From assembly GCF_031082405.1 (NCBI RefSeq), contig NZ_JAVHJU010000017.1:174195-238194 (forward strand): a DNA stretch of 64,000 nucleotides, read 5' to 3'. Below, in pieces: positions 49,044 to 59,122 of the stretch; position 1 is the first letter of the stretch, and every line of letters begins with the position of its first letter. The notes below the pieces were generated by a model, which saw only the letters and a list, made by a program, of their open reading frames with translations, had not been told where the DNA came from and ran no database searches. This DNA is from Amycolatopsis sp. A133 (GTDB taxonomy: Bacteria; Actinomycetota; Actinomycetes; Mycobacteriales; Pseudonocardiaceae). The position numbers and the translations under genes were made by a program.

Positions 49044-50345
49044 TCACGCTGCTCCCTTGCCCGCTTTCACCGGCATGGCGAGCTGCACCTCGGTGCCCTC
49101 GCCCGGCGCGGTGCGGACCTTGCAGGTGCCGCCGTGGCGGGTCATCCGGCCGCGGATCGAGTCGGCGAGCCCGTGGCGGTCGTCCGGGACGAGGTCGGGG
49201 TCGAAGCCCTTGCCGCGGTCGCGGACGAACACCGTGACCGCCGTCGGCTCGACCTCGGCGAACACGCTGACCTCCTCGACGCCGGCGTGCTTGGCCGCGT
49301 TGACGATCGCCTCCCGGGCCGCCTGGACGAGCGCGACCAGCGATTCGTCCAGCTCGGCGTCGCCGACGACGACCTGGCCGACCGAGATCGCGAAGGTGTC
49401 CTCGACTTCGCCGCACGCCGTCGCGAGTGCTTCGGACAACTGGCCGGTGGCTTCCTCGACGTTCTCGGCCGGCTTGCCGTACCCGCCTGCGCCGTACAGC
49501 CAGCCGCGCAGCTCGCGCTCCTGGCTGCGGGCCAGCCGCGCGACCTCGCGCGGCTGCTCGCTCTGCTTCTGGATCAACGCGAGCGTCTGCAGCACGGAGT
49601 CGTGCAGGTGGGCGGCGATCTCGGCGCGTTCGTCGGTGCGGATGCGGGCCTTGCGCTCGTCGGAAAGGTCCCGGACCAGCCGCAGCCAGAACGGCACGGT
49701 CAGCACCGCGACCCCGATCAGGGTGGCGATGACGGCGATCAGCGCGAACTGGACCTGGTCGAGGCTGCCGCTGCGGAGCACGACGACGCCGATGCCGGTG
49801 ATCACCAGCGCGACGCCGGCGACGATCCGGATGGCGGCCGACCAGCCGCCCCCGCCGAGGAACGCCCCGGCGAAGCCGTCCTTCGCGCCGACCCTCCAGC
49901 GGCGGCGCTGCGACTCGTCGGCTTCCCGCCAGACGACCGCGGCACCGAGCATGGCCACGGCCAGCGGCACCGCGACCCAGCCGCTGATGAACCCGGTGAG
50001 CGTCCCGCTGGCGACGGCGAGGCCGACGCCGAGCGCGATCAGGCCGAACGCCTGCTGCCGTTCCTTCGGGGTCGTCGCGTCCGCGGCTTCCTCGGACTGC
50101 TGCTGGACGAACACCCAGAGGAGGCCGTAGGCGAGCAGCCCGGCACCGTTGAGCGCGGCCAGCAGCGCGAAGGCCGTCCGCACCCAGACGACCGGCACAC
50201 CGAGGTGGTCGGCGAGCCCACCGGCGACCCCGGCGATCGCCCGCCCGGACCGGCGCCGGAACATCTTGGGCGGGGACGGGTCCGTGGTGGTCGTGATCGC
50301 CTGCTCGGCGGTGACGTGGTCGAGGGACTCCTGCACGCCGTCCAT
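49044..50345 (-). CDS. PspC-domain sensor histidine kinase
   Basis: A 433-residue kinase. A PspC domain lies at about 26-82 (FRRRSGRAIAGVAGGLADHL, VWVRTAFALLAALNGAGLLAYG). Several more transmembrane helices reach to about 225, then HisKA_3 with phospho-acceptor His248 in AHLHDSVLQT. The HATPase_c domain has EAIVNAAKHAGVEEVSVFA (N box) and DRGKGFDPD/RHGLADSIRGR (G boxes). The form is LiaS/envelope-stress-like. ATG at 50345; divergent from another PspC protein 126 bp away. Confidence 0.93.
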   Translation of the reverse strand: MDGVQESLDHVTAEQAITTTTDPSPPKMFRRRSGRAIAGVAGGLADHLGVPVVWVRTAFALLAALNGAGLLAYGLLWVFVQQQSEEAADATTPKERQQAFGLIALGVGLAVASGTLTGFISGWVAVPLAVAMLGAAVVWREADESQRRRWRVGAKDGFAGAFLGGGGWSAAIRIVAGVALVITGIGVVVLRSGSLDQVQFALIAVIATLIGVAVLTVPFWLRLVRDLSDERKARIRTDERAEIAAHLHDSVLQTLALIQKQSEQPREVARLARSQERELRGWLYGAGGYGKPAENVEEATGQLSEALATACGEVEDTFAISVGQVVVGDAELDESLVALVQAAREAIVNAAKHAGVEEVSVFAEVEPTAVTVFVRDRGKGFDPDLVPDDRHGLADSIRGRMTRHGGTCKVRTAPGEGTEVQLAMPVKAGKGAA

Positions 50346-50471
50346 GGTCACACGCACCGGTGTGCCGTTCCATCGGGGAAACCCCTGATCCGTTGCCCTG
50401 CCCCGAGCCAGGGGAAACCTCAGGGACCATCCCGGATGTCCCGCCGCGGCCGGTACCGCATGCTTCTCGGT

Positions 50472-51755
50472 ATGAGTGGTGCGAGCGAAACCCGGTCGCC
50501 GAAGCCGGGTGCGTTGAACGGCTTCGAGGAGACCGTGAAGGACTTCTGGGTCAGCCGGCCGCGGCGGCCGCACGCCGGGCGGAAGCTGGCCGGGGTGGCC
50601 GCCGCCATCGGTTACCGGTACGGCATCGATCCCGTCGTCGTGCGGATCGCCCTGGTGGTCACCACGCTCTTCGGTGGCTTCGGGGTGCCCTTCTACCTGC
50701 TGGGATGGCTGTTCCTGCCCGGCGAGAGCGACGAGGTCTCCGGCTTCGAAAGCCTCATCGGGCGCGGCCGGTCGTCGGTGTCGCCCGCCTTCGCCGTCGT
50801 GCTCATGGTCCTCTCCGTCGTCAGCGCCGGGGGCTCGATCACCGGGTCGTGGTTCGACGGCGGCGGGCTGATCAGCTGCGCCCTCATCGCCACCGCGCTC
50901 TACCTGCTGCACCGCAGCCGCGGCCACGAGAACCGCCCCGCGCCGTTCGCCGCGCGGACGTCGTACCCGGCCTTCACCGGAAACGGAGCTTTCACCATGA
51001 CCGACACCGCCGAGGCGCCGGCGCCGGCGCGCGGCTGGGATCCCCTCGCCGCCGATCCGGCCGGCTGGGACCTGCCCGACGCGCCGACGGCCCAGGAGCC
51101 GCGGCCCACCCCGCCGCCGTCGTACGAGGCGCCGCAGCGGCGGCCCCGGTCGAAGGTCGGCTCGGCGACGTTCGCGCTGGCCGTGGTGACCGCCGGCGCC
51201 GGGGTACTGGCCGGCCTCAACGGCGCCGGCTGGTTCGACGCGCAGCACATCGTCGGCCTGGTGCTCGGCGTGGTCGGCATCGGCCTGGTCACCGGCGCGT
51301 TCGCCGGCGGCGGCCGCAGCCTGATCGGGCTCGCGATCCCGCTGGCGATCGCCGGCCTGGTCCTGACGACGTCGCCGTTCAAGAACTTCGACGTCCGCGG
51401 CGGTCTCGGCGACATCACGGAGAGCCCGTCCGCGGTGACCGACCTCAAGCCGCTGTACCAGCACGCGGCGGGCGACATCGACCTCGACCTGACCAAGCTG
51501 CCCGCCGGGGCGCCGTACTCGACGACCGTGTCCAACGGCGCGGGCGACACCACGGTCATCGTGCCGGCCGACGCGGACGTCACCTTCGACTGCCGCACCG
51601 GCGCGGGCCAGGCGTCGTGCTTCGGCCGCTCGACCGACGGCGTCAGCCAGGGAGCGCTGACCGGGACGGACTACGGCTCCGACGGCCCGGGCGGCCAGAA
51701 GATCACCCTGAAGGCGGAAAACAGCGTCGGCAACGTGGAGGTGCGTCGTGCCTGA
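50472..51755 (+). CDS. PspC-domain membrane protein with LiaF-like C-terminus
   Basis: A 427-residue protein. The PspC domain at about 33-90 (RPHAGRKLAGVAAAIGYRYG, VVRIALVVTTLFGGFGVPFYLLG) precedes further helices and a Pro-rich linker (about 175-225). Four more hydrophobic segments lead to a C-terminal beta-rich domain (DIDLDLTKLPAG, ADADVTFDCRTGAGQASCFG), like LiaF/toastrack domains. With the divergent PspC kinase and regulator it forms a LiaFSR-like envelope-stress module. ATG at 50472. Confidence 0.85.
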   Translation: MSGASETRSPKPGALNGFEETVKDFWVSRPRRPHAGRKLAGVAAAIGYRYGIDPVVVRIALVVTTLFGGFGVPFYLLGWLFLPGESDEVSGFESLIGRGRSSVSPAFAVVLMVLSVVSAGGSITGSWFDGGGLISCALIATALYLLHRSRGHENRPAPFAARTSYPAFTGNGAFTMTDTAEAPAPARGWDPLAADPAGWDLPDAPTAQEPRPTPPPSYEAPQRRPRSKVGSATFALAVVTAGAGVLAGLNGAGWFDAQHIVGLVLGVVGIGLVTGAFAGGGRSLIGLAIPLAIAGLVLTTSPFKNFDVRGGLGDITESPSAVTDLKPLYQHAAGDIDLDLTKLPAGAPYSTTVSNGAGDTTVIVPADADVTFDCRTGAGQASCFGRSTDGVSQGALTGTDYGSDGPGGQKITLKAENSVGNVEVRRA

Positions 51756-51990
51756 TCAGAACCCTTACGCCTACGACGACCCGGCCGGCACCCAGCCCGC
51801 GAAGCGCGGTGGCCTGGACATCTTCACCCTGATCATGGGCATCGCGACGCTGCTGGTGTCGGCGTACGTCCTCTCGGATGGCGCGAGCTGGCTGCCCTCG
51901 TTCGACTTCCGCTGGGTGATCGCCGGCGGTGCGGTGTTCGTCGGAGTGCTGCTCCTCGCCGCGTCGTTCGGCAGCAAGCGACGGCGCTGA
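51748..51990 (+). CDS. Small two-helix membrane protein
   Basis: An 80-residue protein: soluble N-terminus (PDQNPYAYDDPAGTQPAKRG), two transmembrane helices (about 25-44 and 53-72), and a basic end FGSKRRR. GTG at 51748 overlaps the upstream PspC gene by 8 bp, with GGAGGTG 5 nt upstream, so it is co-translated. Probably a membrane partner of the PspC protein; not assigned to a family. Confidence 0.82.
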   Translation: MPDQNPYAYDDPAGTQPAKRGGLDIFTLIMGIATLLVSAYVLSDGASWLPSFDFRWVIAGGAVFVGVLLLAASFGSKRRR

Positions 51991-52003
51991 ACGACCGCGA
52001 ACT

Positions 52004-52037
52004 CTCGAGGCCCCGGATCCCACGCCGGGGCCTCGAG
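52004..52037. terminator. Bidirectional terminator
   Basis: A 13-bp perfect stem CTCGAGGCCCCGG (52004-52016) with 52025-52037 and an 8-nt loop. It sits between the convergent small membrane protein gene and guaA. Confidence 0.82.
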
Positions 52038-52054
52038 TCCTGTTCAGGGGCCGG

Positions 52055-53611
<1,557 letters not shown>

Positions 53612-53719
53612 CTGAGGACCTCCTGGCGAGAAGCGGGAATCCCCTCCATCGTCCCAGGTGGGCCCGGTCACCCGGATTCAGGGCCGGTGCTGTCCTGAAT
53701 CGGGCCTACGGTGCGGTGC

Positions 53720-54268
53720 ATGGCTGTGAACTGGACGAAGGAACTGACCGACCAGCTCGACTTCCACTGGAAGGTGCTGGTGCGCCCGAAGCTCGAGGGG
53801 CTCACCGACGACGAGTACTTCCGGGAGCCGGTCGCGGGCTGCTGGACCGTGCGGCCGCGGAAGTCGGACGACGAGCCCGGCACAGGTCCGTTCACCATCG
53901 ACTTCGCCTTCCCCGAGCCGGCCCCGCCGCCGGTCACGACGATCGCGTGGCGGCTCGGCCACATCCTCGTCGGCGTGCTCGGCGCGCGGATCGGGTCGCA
54001 CTTCGGTGGCGCGCCCATCGGCTACGACAGCTACCCCTACCCCGGGACGGCCGCCGAAGCGCTGTCGGAACTCGACAAGCTCTACGCCCAGTGGGTCGAA
54101 GGGGTGGAGTCGCTCGACGAAGAGGCCCTGGCACGCCCGTGCGGACCGGCAGAGGGGCCGTACGCGGAGTACCCGATGGCGACGCTGGTGCTGCACATCC
54201 ACCGCGAGATGATCCACCACTGCGCCGAAGTCCTCCTGCTGCGCGACCTCTACCGGAGCCGGTCGTGA
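53720..54268 (+). CDS. DinB-like (DinB_2) four-helix protein
   Basis: A 182-residue protein of the DinB/YfiT-like metal-binding superfamily. It has LDFHWKVLVRPKLEGLTDDE, WRLGHILVGVLGARIGSHFG and, near the C-terminus, LHIHREMIHHCAEVLLLRDL, giving the usual His triad. Possibly a thiol-dependent enzyme; substrate unknown. ATG at 53720 has TACGGT ending 7 nt upstream (leaderless). Its stop codon lies inside the long palindrome at 54259-54310. Confidence 0.87.
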   Translation: MAVNWTKELTDQLDFHWKVLVRPKLEGLTDDEYFREPVAGCWTVRPRKSDDEPGTGPFTIDFAFPEPAPPPVTTIAWRLGHILVGVLGARIGSHFGGAPIGYDSYPYPGTAAEALSELDKLYAQWVEGVESLDEEALARPCGPAEGPYAEYPMATLVLHIHREMIHHCAEVLLLRDLYRSRS

Positions 54269-54310
54269 GCGGTAAGGCGGGTTAGAACCCGCCTTACCAC
54301 TCACGACCGG
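54259..54310. terminator. Long palindrome capping two convergent genes
   Basis: Two 25-nt arms (54259-54283 and 54286-54310; core GGTAAGGCGGGTT-AG-AACCCGCCTTACC) with one mismatch. The arms contain the last codons and TGA stops of both the DinB and rhomboid genes. The two stops pair with each other, and both proteins end in Arg-Ser. It acts as a bidirectional terminator. Confidence 0.85.
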
Positions 54311-54891
54311 CGCGGCAGACTGCAGAAGCCGAGCGCCAGGCCCAGCAGCAGCGGGAGGCCGTGGTTGTCGTGCACCAGCGTGTCCACCACGGCCAGCACC
54401 GGCGCGGCGAACGCCAGCACCCGGAACTGCACCGGAAGCTGCACGCCGTAGCGGCGCGACGCCACCATGACCACCGCCGCCAGGCCGCCGATCAGGCCGG
54501 AGACGCACATCGAGTTGCCCGCGCCGACCGGGTTGAGCCAGACGTAGCTCATGACCTGGCCGAACAGGCCGCAGCCGAAGTACAGGACGAGCCACCGAGC
54601 GCGGCCGGACACGCGCTCGGTGAGCGTGCCGAACACCGCCAGCCAGAGCAGGTTCGAAACCAGGCCGAAGGCCCAGCCGTCCTGGAAGAACATGCCGGTC
54701 ACCAGGCGGTACCACTCGCCCGCGTTGATGCGGGCCGCGTCGCGGACGACCGCGTCGTACAGCGGCGGGTGCGCGAGCTGGGCGATCCCGCACGCCAGGG
54801 TCACCGCGAACACCGCGGCCGTGAGGATCGGGCGGCGCGGTCCCGTGGCGAGTGCCCCGAACGGGTGGCGAGCTGCGGCGCGAGTGGTCAT
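54301..54891 (-). CDS. Rhomboid family intramembrane serine protease
   Basis: A 196-residue protein with six hydrophobic helices. It has WYRLVTGMFFQDGWAFGLVSN (the rhomboid L1 loop region), GNSMCVSGLIGG with the candidate serine nucleophile, and DNHGLPLLLGLALGF with the candidate catalytic His. It would cleave transmembrane substrates. ATG at 54891 has TAGATT ending 7 nt upstream, so it is probably leaderless. Whether the G-x-S-x active site is fully conserved needs an alignment. Confidence 0.82.
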   Translation of the reverse strand: MTTRAAARHPFGALATGPRRPILTAAVFAVTLACGIAQLAHPPLYDAVVRDAARINAGEWYRLVTGMFFQDGWAFGLVSNLLWLAVFGTLTERVSGRARWLVLYFGCGLFGQVMSYVWLNPVGAGNSMCVSGLIGGLAAVVMVASRRYGVQLPVQFRVLAFAAPVLAVVDTLVHDNHGLPLLLGLALGFCSLPRRS

Positions 54892-55012
54892 GACCGAAAA
54901 TCTAGGGGCGCCGCGGCCGCCGCACCCCCGCCGTTTGTCACGAGAACCACACCCGGGAATGCCCGTCCCCTCGCCGCCGATCTTACTTAGGGAAGCTAAC
55001 GAAAGGACTTGC

Positions 55013-56047
55013 ATGCGAGCGACAGTCATCTACGGCGCCGGCGACGTGCGGGTGGAGACCGTTCCCGACCCGAAGCTGGTGGAGCCGACCGACGCCGTCC
55101 TGCGGGTCGTGCGGTCCTGCATCTGCGGCAGCGACCTCTGGCCGTACGCCGACATGGCGCCGAGCGAGCACGGCAGGCGCATCGGGCACGAGTTCCTCGG
55201 GATCGTCGAGGAGGCCGGCGCGGGCGTCACGAGCGTCAAGAAGGGCGACCTCGTCATCGCGCCGTTCGTCTACTCGGACAACACCTGCCAGTTCTGCCGG
55301 GAAGGCCTGCAGACCTCCTGCGTGCACGGCGGGTTCTGGGGCGCGAAGGGCGTCGACGGCGGCCAGGGCGAAGCGGTCCGCGTGCCGCAGGCCGACGGCA
55401 CCCTCGTCAAGGTTCCCCACACCGACGACGACGCTCTGCTCGCGTCGCTGCTCACGCTGTCGGACGTCTTCCCCACCGGTCACCACGCCGCGACGAAGGC
55501 CCGCGTGAGCCCCGGTCAGAACGTCACCGTGATCGGCGACGGCGCTGTCGGCCTTTCCGCCGTCCTCGCCGCGAAGCGCCTCGGCGCCGAGCGGATCGTC
55601 CTCATGGGACGCCACCAGGCCCGCACCGATCTCGGCCGCGAGTTCGGCGCGACCGACGTCGTCGCCGAGCGCGGCGAGGAAGGCATCGAGAAGCTCCGCG
55701 AGCTGACGAACGGCGAAGGCACCCACGCCGTCCTCGAATGCGTCGGCACGAAGCCCGCCTTCGAGATGGCCGTCGGCGTGGTGCGCGCGGGCGGTGCGGT
55801 CAGCCGCGTCGGCGTCCCGCAGTACGAAGAGGGCCCGATCGGCCCGGCGCTGTTCCGGCGCAACATCACCGTCACCGGCGGCGTCGCCCCGGCGCGGCAC
55901 TACATCCCCGAGCTGCTGCCGGACGTCCTGGAGGGCAAGTACCAGCCCGGCAAGGTCTTCGACCGGACGATCGACGTCGAAGGCGTCCCCGGCGGCTACC
56001 GCGCGATGGCGGACCGCGAGGCGCTGAAGGTGCTCATCAAGCCGTGA
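55013..56047 (+). CDS. Zinc-dependent alcohol dehydrogenase (MDR family)
   Basis: A 344-residue medium-chain dehydrogenase. Catalytic zinc ligands are in SCICGSDLWPY (Cys) and RIGHEFLGIVEEAG (His-Glu). A structural-zinc-like loop is CQFCREGLQTSC, and the NAD(P) Rossmann motif is VIGDGAVGLSAVLAAKRLGA. GAAAGGACTT precedes the ATG; TTAG-GGAAG-CTAA (54987-54999) upstream could be an operator. An aldehyde dehydrogenase gene follows 55 bp later, so an alcohol-to-acid pathway is plausible. Substrate unknown. Confidence 0.93.
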   Translation: MRATVIYGAGDVRVETVPDPKLVEPTDAVLRVVRSCICGSDLWPYADMAPSEHGRRIGHEFLGIVEEAGAGVTSVKKGDLVIAPFVYSDNTCQFCREGLQTSCVHGGFWGAKGVDGGQGEAVRVPQADGTLVKVPHTDDDALLASLLTLSDVFPTGHHAATKARVSPGQNVTVIGDGAVGLSAVLAAKRLGAERIVLMGRHQARTDLGREFGATDVVAERGEEGIEKLRELTNGEGTHAVLECVGTKPAFEMAVGVVRAGGAVSRVGVPQYEEGPIGPALFRRNITVTGGVAPARHYIPELLPDVLEGKYQPGKVFDRTIDVEGVPGGYRAMADREALKVLIKP

Positions 56048-56102
56048 CCCGTCCGGGTGGGGGTGCCCCTGCCGGTCCCCCACCCGGATTACGTTGGTAC
56101 GC

Positions 56103-57548
56103 ATGGACATGATCACCCCCGAGCCGCGCCCCGCCTGGATCGCCGGCCGCCCGGAAGCGGGCGCCACCACCCTCGTCGTGCACCACCCGTACGACGGCAG
56201 CGAGGTCGCCACGGTCGCCGTGCCCGGGCCGGAGCAGGTCGAACGCGCGGTGGCCGCCGCGGCGGCGGTCGCCAAGGAGTTCCGGCGCAGCCCAGCCCAC
56301 CTGCGCGCGGGGGCGCTCGACCACGTCTCCCGCGTGCTCGCCGGGCGCGCCGAGGAGATCGCCGAAGTGATCACCGCCGAGAACGGCAAGCCGCTCAAGT
56401 GGGCCGAAGCCGAGGTCAAGCGCGCGGTCTCGGTGTTCCGGATCGCCGCCGAGGAGGCCCGCCGCTTCACCGGCGAAGTCCAGCGCCTCGACACCGACCC
56501 CGCCGGCGAGGCGCGGCTGGCGCTGACCCGCCGCGTCCCGCGCGGGCCGGTGCTCGGCATCGCGCCGTTCAACTTCCCGCTCAACCTGGTGGCGCACAAG
56601 GTGGCGCCGTCGCTGGCGATCGGCGCGCCGATCATCGTCAAGCCCGCGCCGCGGACGCCGTTGTCGGCGCTGATCCTCGGCGAGGTCCTGGCCGAGACGG
56701 ACCTGCCGGAAGGCGCGTTTTCCGTGCTGCCGCTGGGCAACGAGGAGACGCAGCAGCTCGTCGCCGATCCGCGGCTGCCCGTCGTGTCGTTCACCGGCTC
56801 CGGCCCGGTCGGCTGGTCGCTCAAGGACGCGGCGCCGCGCAAGCACGTCGTGCTCGAACTCGGCGGCAACGCGGCGGCCGTCGTGCTGCGCGACTGGCCC
56901 GACCCCGAAGGCGCCGCGCACCGCATCGCCACCTTCGGCAACTACCAGGCCGGCCAGTCCTGCATCGCGGTGCAGCGGGTGATCGTCGACGCCGCCGTGG
57001 CCGAGGAGTTCGTGCCCGCGCTGCAGGAAGCCGTCGAGGCGCAGCGGACCGGCGATCCCTACGACCGCAACACCGACGTCGGCCCGGTGGTCGACGAAGC
57101 CGCCGCCGAACGGATCGTCGCGTGGATCGACGAGGCCGTCGAAGCGGGCGCGAAGGTGCTGACCGGCGGCACCCGCGACGGCGCGACCGTCGCCCCGACA
57201 CTGCTCACCGACGTCCCGCCGGACACCAAGGCCTGGACCGAGGAGATCTTCGGCCCGGTGCTCGCGGTGTCCGTTGTGGACGGTGTGGACGCCGCCTTCC
57301 GCTCGGTGAACGACTCCGCGTACGGCCTGCAGGCGGGCGTCTTCACCACCGACGTCCAGCTGGCGTTCCACGCCTCGGCGGAGCTGGAGGTCGGCGGCGT
57401 GATCATCGGCGACGTCCCGTCCTACCGCGCCGACCAGATGCCCTACGGCGGCGTCAAGGGCTCCGGCGTCGGCCGCGAAGGCGTGCTCGCCGCCATGCAC
57501 GACCTGACGGAGGAGCGCGTCACCGTCTTCACCGGCATCGACCTCTAG
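56103..57548 (+). CDS. Aldehyde dehydrogenase
   Basis: A 481-residue NAD(P)-dependent ALDH. It has GIAPFNFPLNLVAHKVAPSL (the oxyanion Asn region), VVSFTGSGPVGWSLKDA (cofactor), catalytic Glu in VVLELGGNAA and catalytic Cys in NYQAGQSCIAVQR. It also has TEEIFGPVLAVSVV and PYGGVKGSGVGREG. ATG at 56103 has TACGTT ending 7 nt upstream, so it may have its own leaderless promoter although it follows the ADH gene. The stop shares CTAG with the convergent flavoenzyme gene. Confidence 0.95.
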   Translation: MDMITPEPRPAWIAGRPEAGATTLVVHHPYDGSEVATVAVPGPEQVERAVAAAAAVAKEFRRSPAHLRAGALDHVSRVLAGRAEEIAEVITAENGKPLKWAEAEVKRAVSVFRIAAEEARRFTGEVQRLDTDPAGEARLALTRRVPRGPVLGIAPFNFPLNLVAHKVAPSLAIGAPIIVKPAPRTPLSALILGEVLAETDLPEGAFSVLPLGNEETQQLVADPRLPVVSFTGSGPVGWSLKDAAPRKHVVLELGGNAAAVVLRDWPDPEGAAHRIATFGNYQAGQSCIAVQRVIVDAAVAEEFVPALQEAVEAQRTGDPYDRNTDVGPVVDEAAAERIVAWIDEAVEAGAKVLTGGTRDGATVAPTLLTDVPPDTKAWTEEIFGPVLAVSVVDGVDAAFRSVNDSAYGLQAGVFTTDVQLAFHASAELEVGGVIIGDVPSYRADQMPYGGVKGSGVGREGVLAAMHDLTEERVTVFTGIDL

Positions 57549-59050
57549 CTGATCACGCCCTGCCCGAACCGGAAGACGTTCTGCGGGTCGTACTTCTTCG
57601 CGACGTCCACCAGCCGCTTCGCGTTGTCGCCGTAGTAGGCGGCCTTCCAGTCGGGCAGGGCGGGGTCGATGTAGTTGACGTACCCGCCGCCCGCACCGGC
57701 CGCGGCGAGCCCGGCGACGACTTCGCCGACCGCCTGCGTGACCTTCGTCCGGTTCTTCGCCGTCGCGGGCGCGTAGACCTGCACGCTGGCCAGCGCGTCG
57801 CGGTGCCAGAACGCGGTGGCGTCCTTGGCCGGCCCGGCGACCGCACCGCCGAGACCGTCGATGAGCAGGTCCATGCCCTGCCGGCCCTCGGCGACCGCGA
57901 CGACCTTCGCGGCGTCGACCGGGGTGGTGATGATCCGCGACGACGCGATGAACGACTGACGGTTCGAGCTGCCCTCGAAGTACTTCATGGCGCCGAGGTA
58001 GTCCAGGCTCTTCACCACGCGCTGCGACGGCCGGGCGCCGGCGTTGGTGGTCAGGTTGTTCAGCAGCGTGTTCAGCCCCGCGGCGCCCCCGACGTAGCAG
58101 CCGGCGACGCGGCACTGGACCGGCGAGCCGCCCGACAGCACCAGGTTCGCCCAGAGCTCCGGCGGCATCGCGGTGATCCACTGCTGCCAGGCGGCGAACA
58201 GGCCGGCCGCGGACCCGGCCGGGAAGTGCAGCGAGAACACCGTCACCTCCTCCGGCGCCGGATCGGTGTCGAAGGTGAACTCGGTGACGATGCCGAAGTT
58301 GCCGCCGCCCCCGCCGCGCAGGGCCCAGAACAGGTCCGGTTCCGAGCTCGCGGACGCGGTGAGCGTCCGGCCGTCGGCCGCGACGACCTGCGCGGAGCTC
58401 AGGTGATCGCAGGTCAGGCCGTACTTGCGGGCGAGCACGCCGATGCCGCCGCCGAGGGTCAGCCCGGCGATCCCGACCGTCGGGCAGGTGCCGGCGGGCA
58501 GCGCGCGCCCGGCCCGGCCCAGTGCGGCGTAGACGTCCCTCAGCTTCGCGCCGGCACCGATGACGGCCTTGCCGCCCTGGACGTCGATCTTGTTCAGCGC
58601 CGCCACGTCGACGACCAGCCCGCCCTCGGGCACCGAGTAGCCGGCGTAGCTGTGGCCGCCGCTGCGCGCGGCGATGGTGACGCGCCCGGCGGCGGCCTTC
58701 ACGCAGGCCTGGACGTCCTCGACGGTCGACGCGGTCGCGATGGCGACGGGGTTGTTGCTGTCGAACAGCGGGTTGAACGCGTGCCGGGCGGTGTCGTAGC
58801 CCGCGGCGCCCGGGCGCAGCAGGCCACCGGTCAGCTGGGTGCGCAGGTCGTCCCAGTTCGGCGGCCCGGTGGGCAGCCGGGTGGCGGGTGTGGTGGCCGT
58901 CGTGGCCGCCGGGGCGGTCGAGCCGGCCGGCACCGAAGGGGTGTCCGGCCCGCACGCGGCGACGACGGCCCCGGCCGCGGAGACCCCGGCGATCCGCAGG
59001 AACGTCCTCCGGGGGACGCCGGGCCGCCCCTGGTCGTGCTCACTGTCCAC
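57545..59050 (-). CDS. Tat-exported FAD-dependent oxidase, BBE-like
   Basis: A 501-residue oxidoreductase with a twin-arginine signal and lipobox (PRRTFLRIAGVSAAGAVVAAC), so it is probably a Tat lipoprotein outside the membrane. The FAD domain carries both covalent-flavin residues expected in bicovalent BBE enzymes: His in ARSGGHSYAGYS and Cys in GTCPTVGIAGLTLGGG. The BBE C-terminus is YVNYIDPALPDW...YYGDNAKRL. GTG at 59050 has GAGGAG 6 nt upstream. Possible substrates are sugars or aromatic alcohols. Confidence 0.93.
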   Translation of the reverse strand: MDSEHDQGRPGVPRRTFLRIAGVSAAGAVVAACGPDTPSVPAGSTAPAATTATTPATRLPTGPPNWDDLRTQLTGGLLRPGAAGYDTARHAFNPLFDSNNPVAIATASTVEDVQACVKAAAGRVTIAARSGGHSYAGYSVPEGGLVVDVAALNKIDVQGGKAVIGAGAKLRDVYAALGRAGRALPAGTCPTVGIAGLTLGGGIGVLARKYGLTCDHLSSAQVVAADGRTLTASASSEPDLFWALRGGGGGNFGIVTEFTFDTDPAPEEVTVFSLHFPAGSAAGLFAAWQQWITAMPPELWANLVLSGGSPVQCRVAGCYVGGAAGLNTLLNNLTTNAGARPSQRVVKSLDYLGAMKYFEGSSNRQSFIASSRIITTPVDAAKVVAVAEGRQGMDLLIDGLGGAVAGPAKDATAFWHRDALASVQVYAPATAKNRTKVTQAVGEVVAGLAAAGAGGGYVNYIDPALPDWKAAYYGDNAKRLVDVAKKYDPQNVFRFGQGVIS

Positions 59051-59122
59051 AGCGGACTCCTCGGTGCCGGGGACGCCCAGTGTAGAGCGGGCGCAGGGCG
59101 TTCACCGGGCGAAGCGGGCCGG

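Noticed and set aside
48462..51755. Continuous + strand frame of over 1,000 codons leading into the PspC gene
   Set aside because: The first two thirds is antisense to the kinase and regulator; only the part from 50472 is a recognisable protein.
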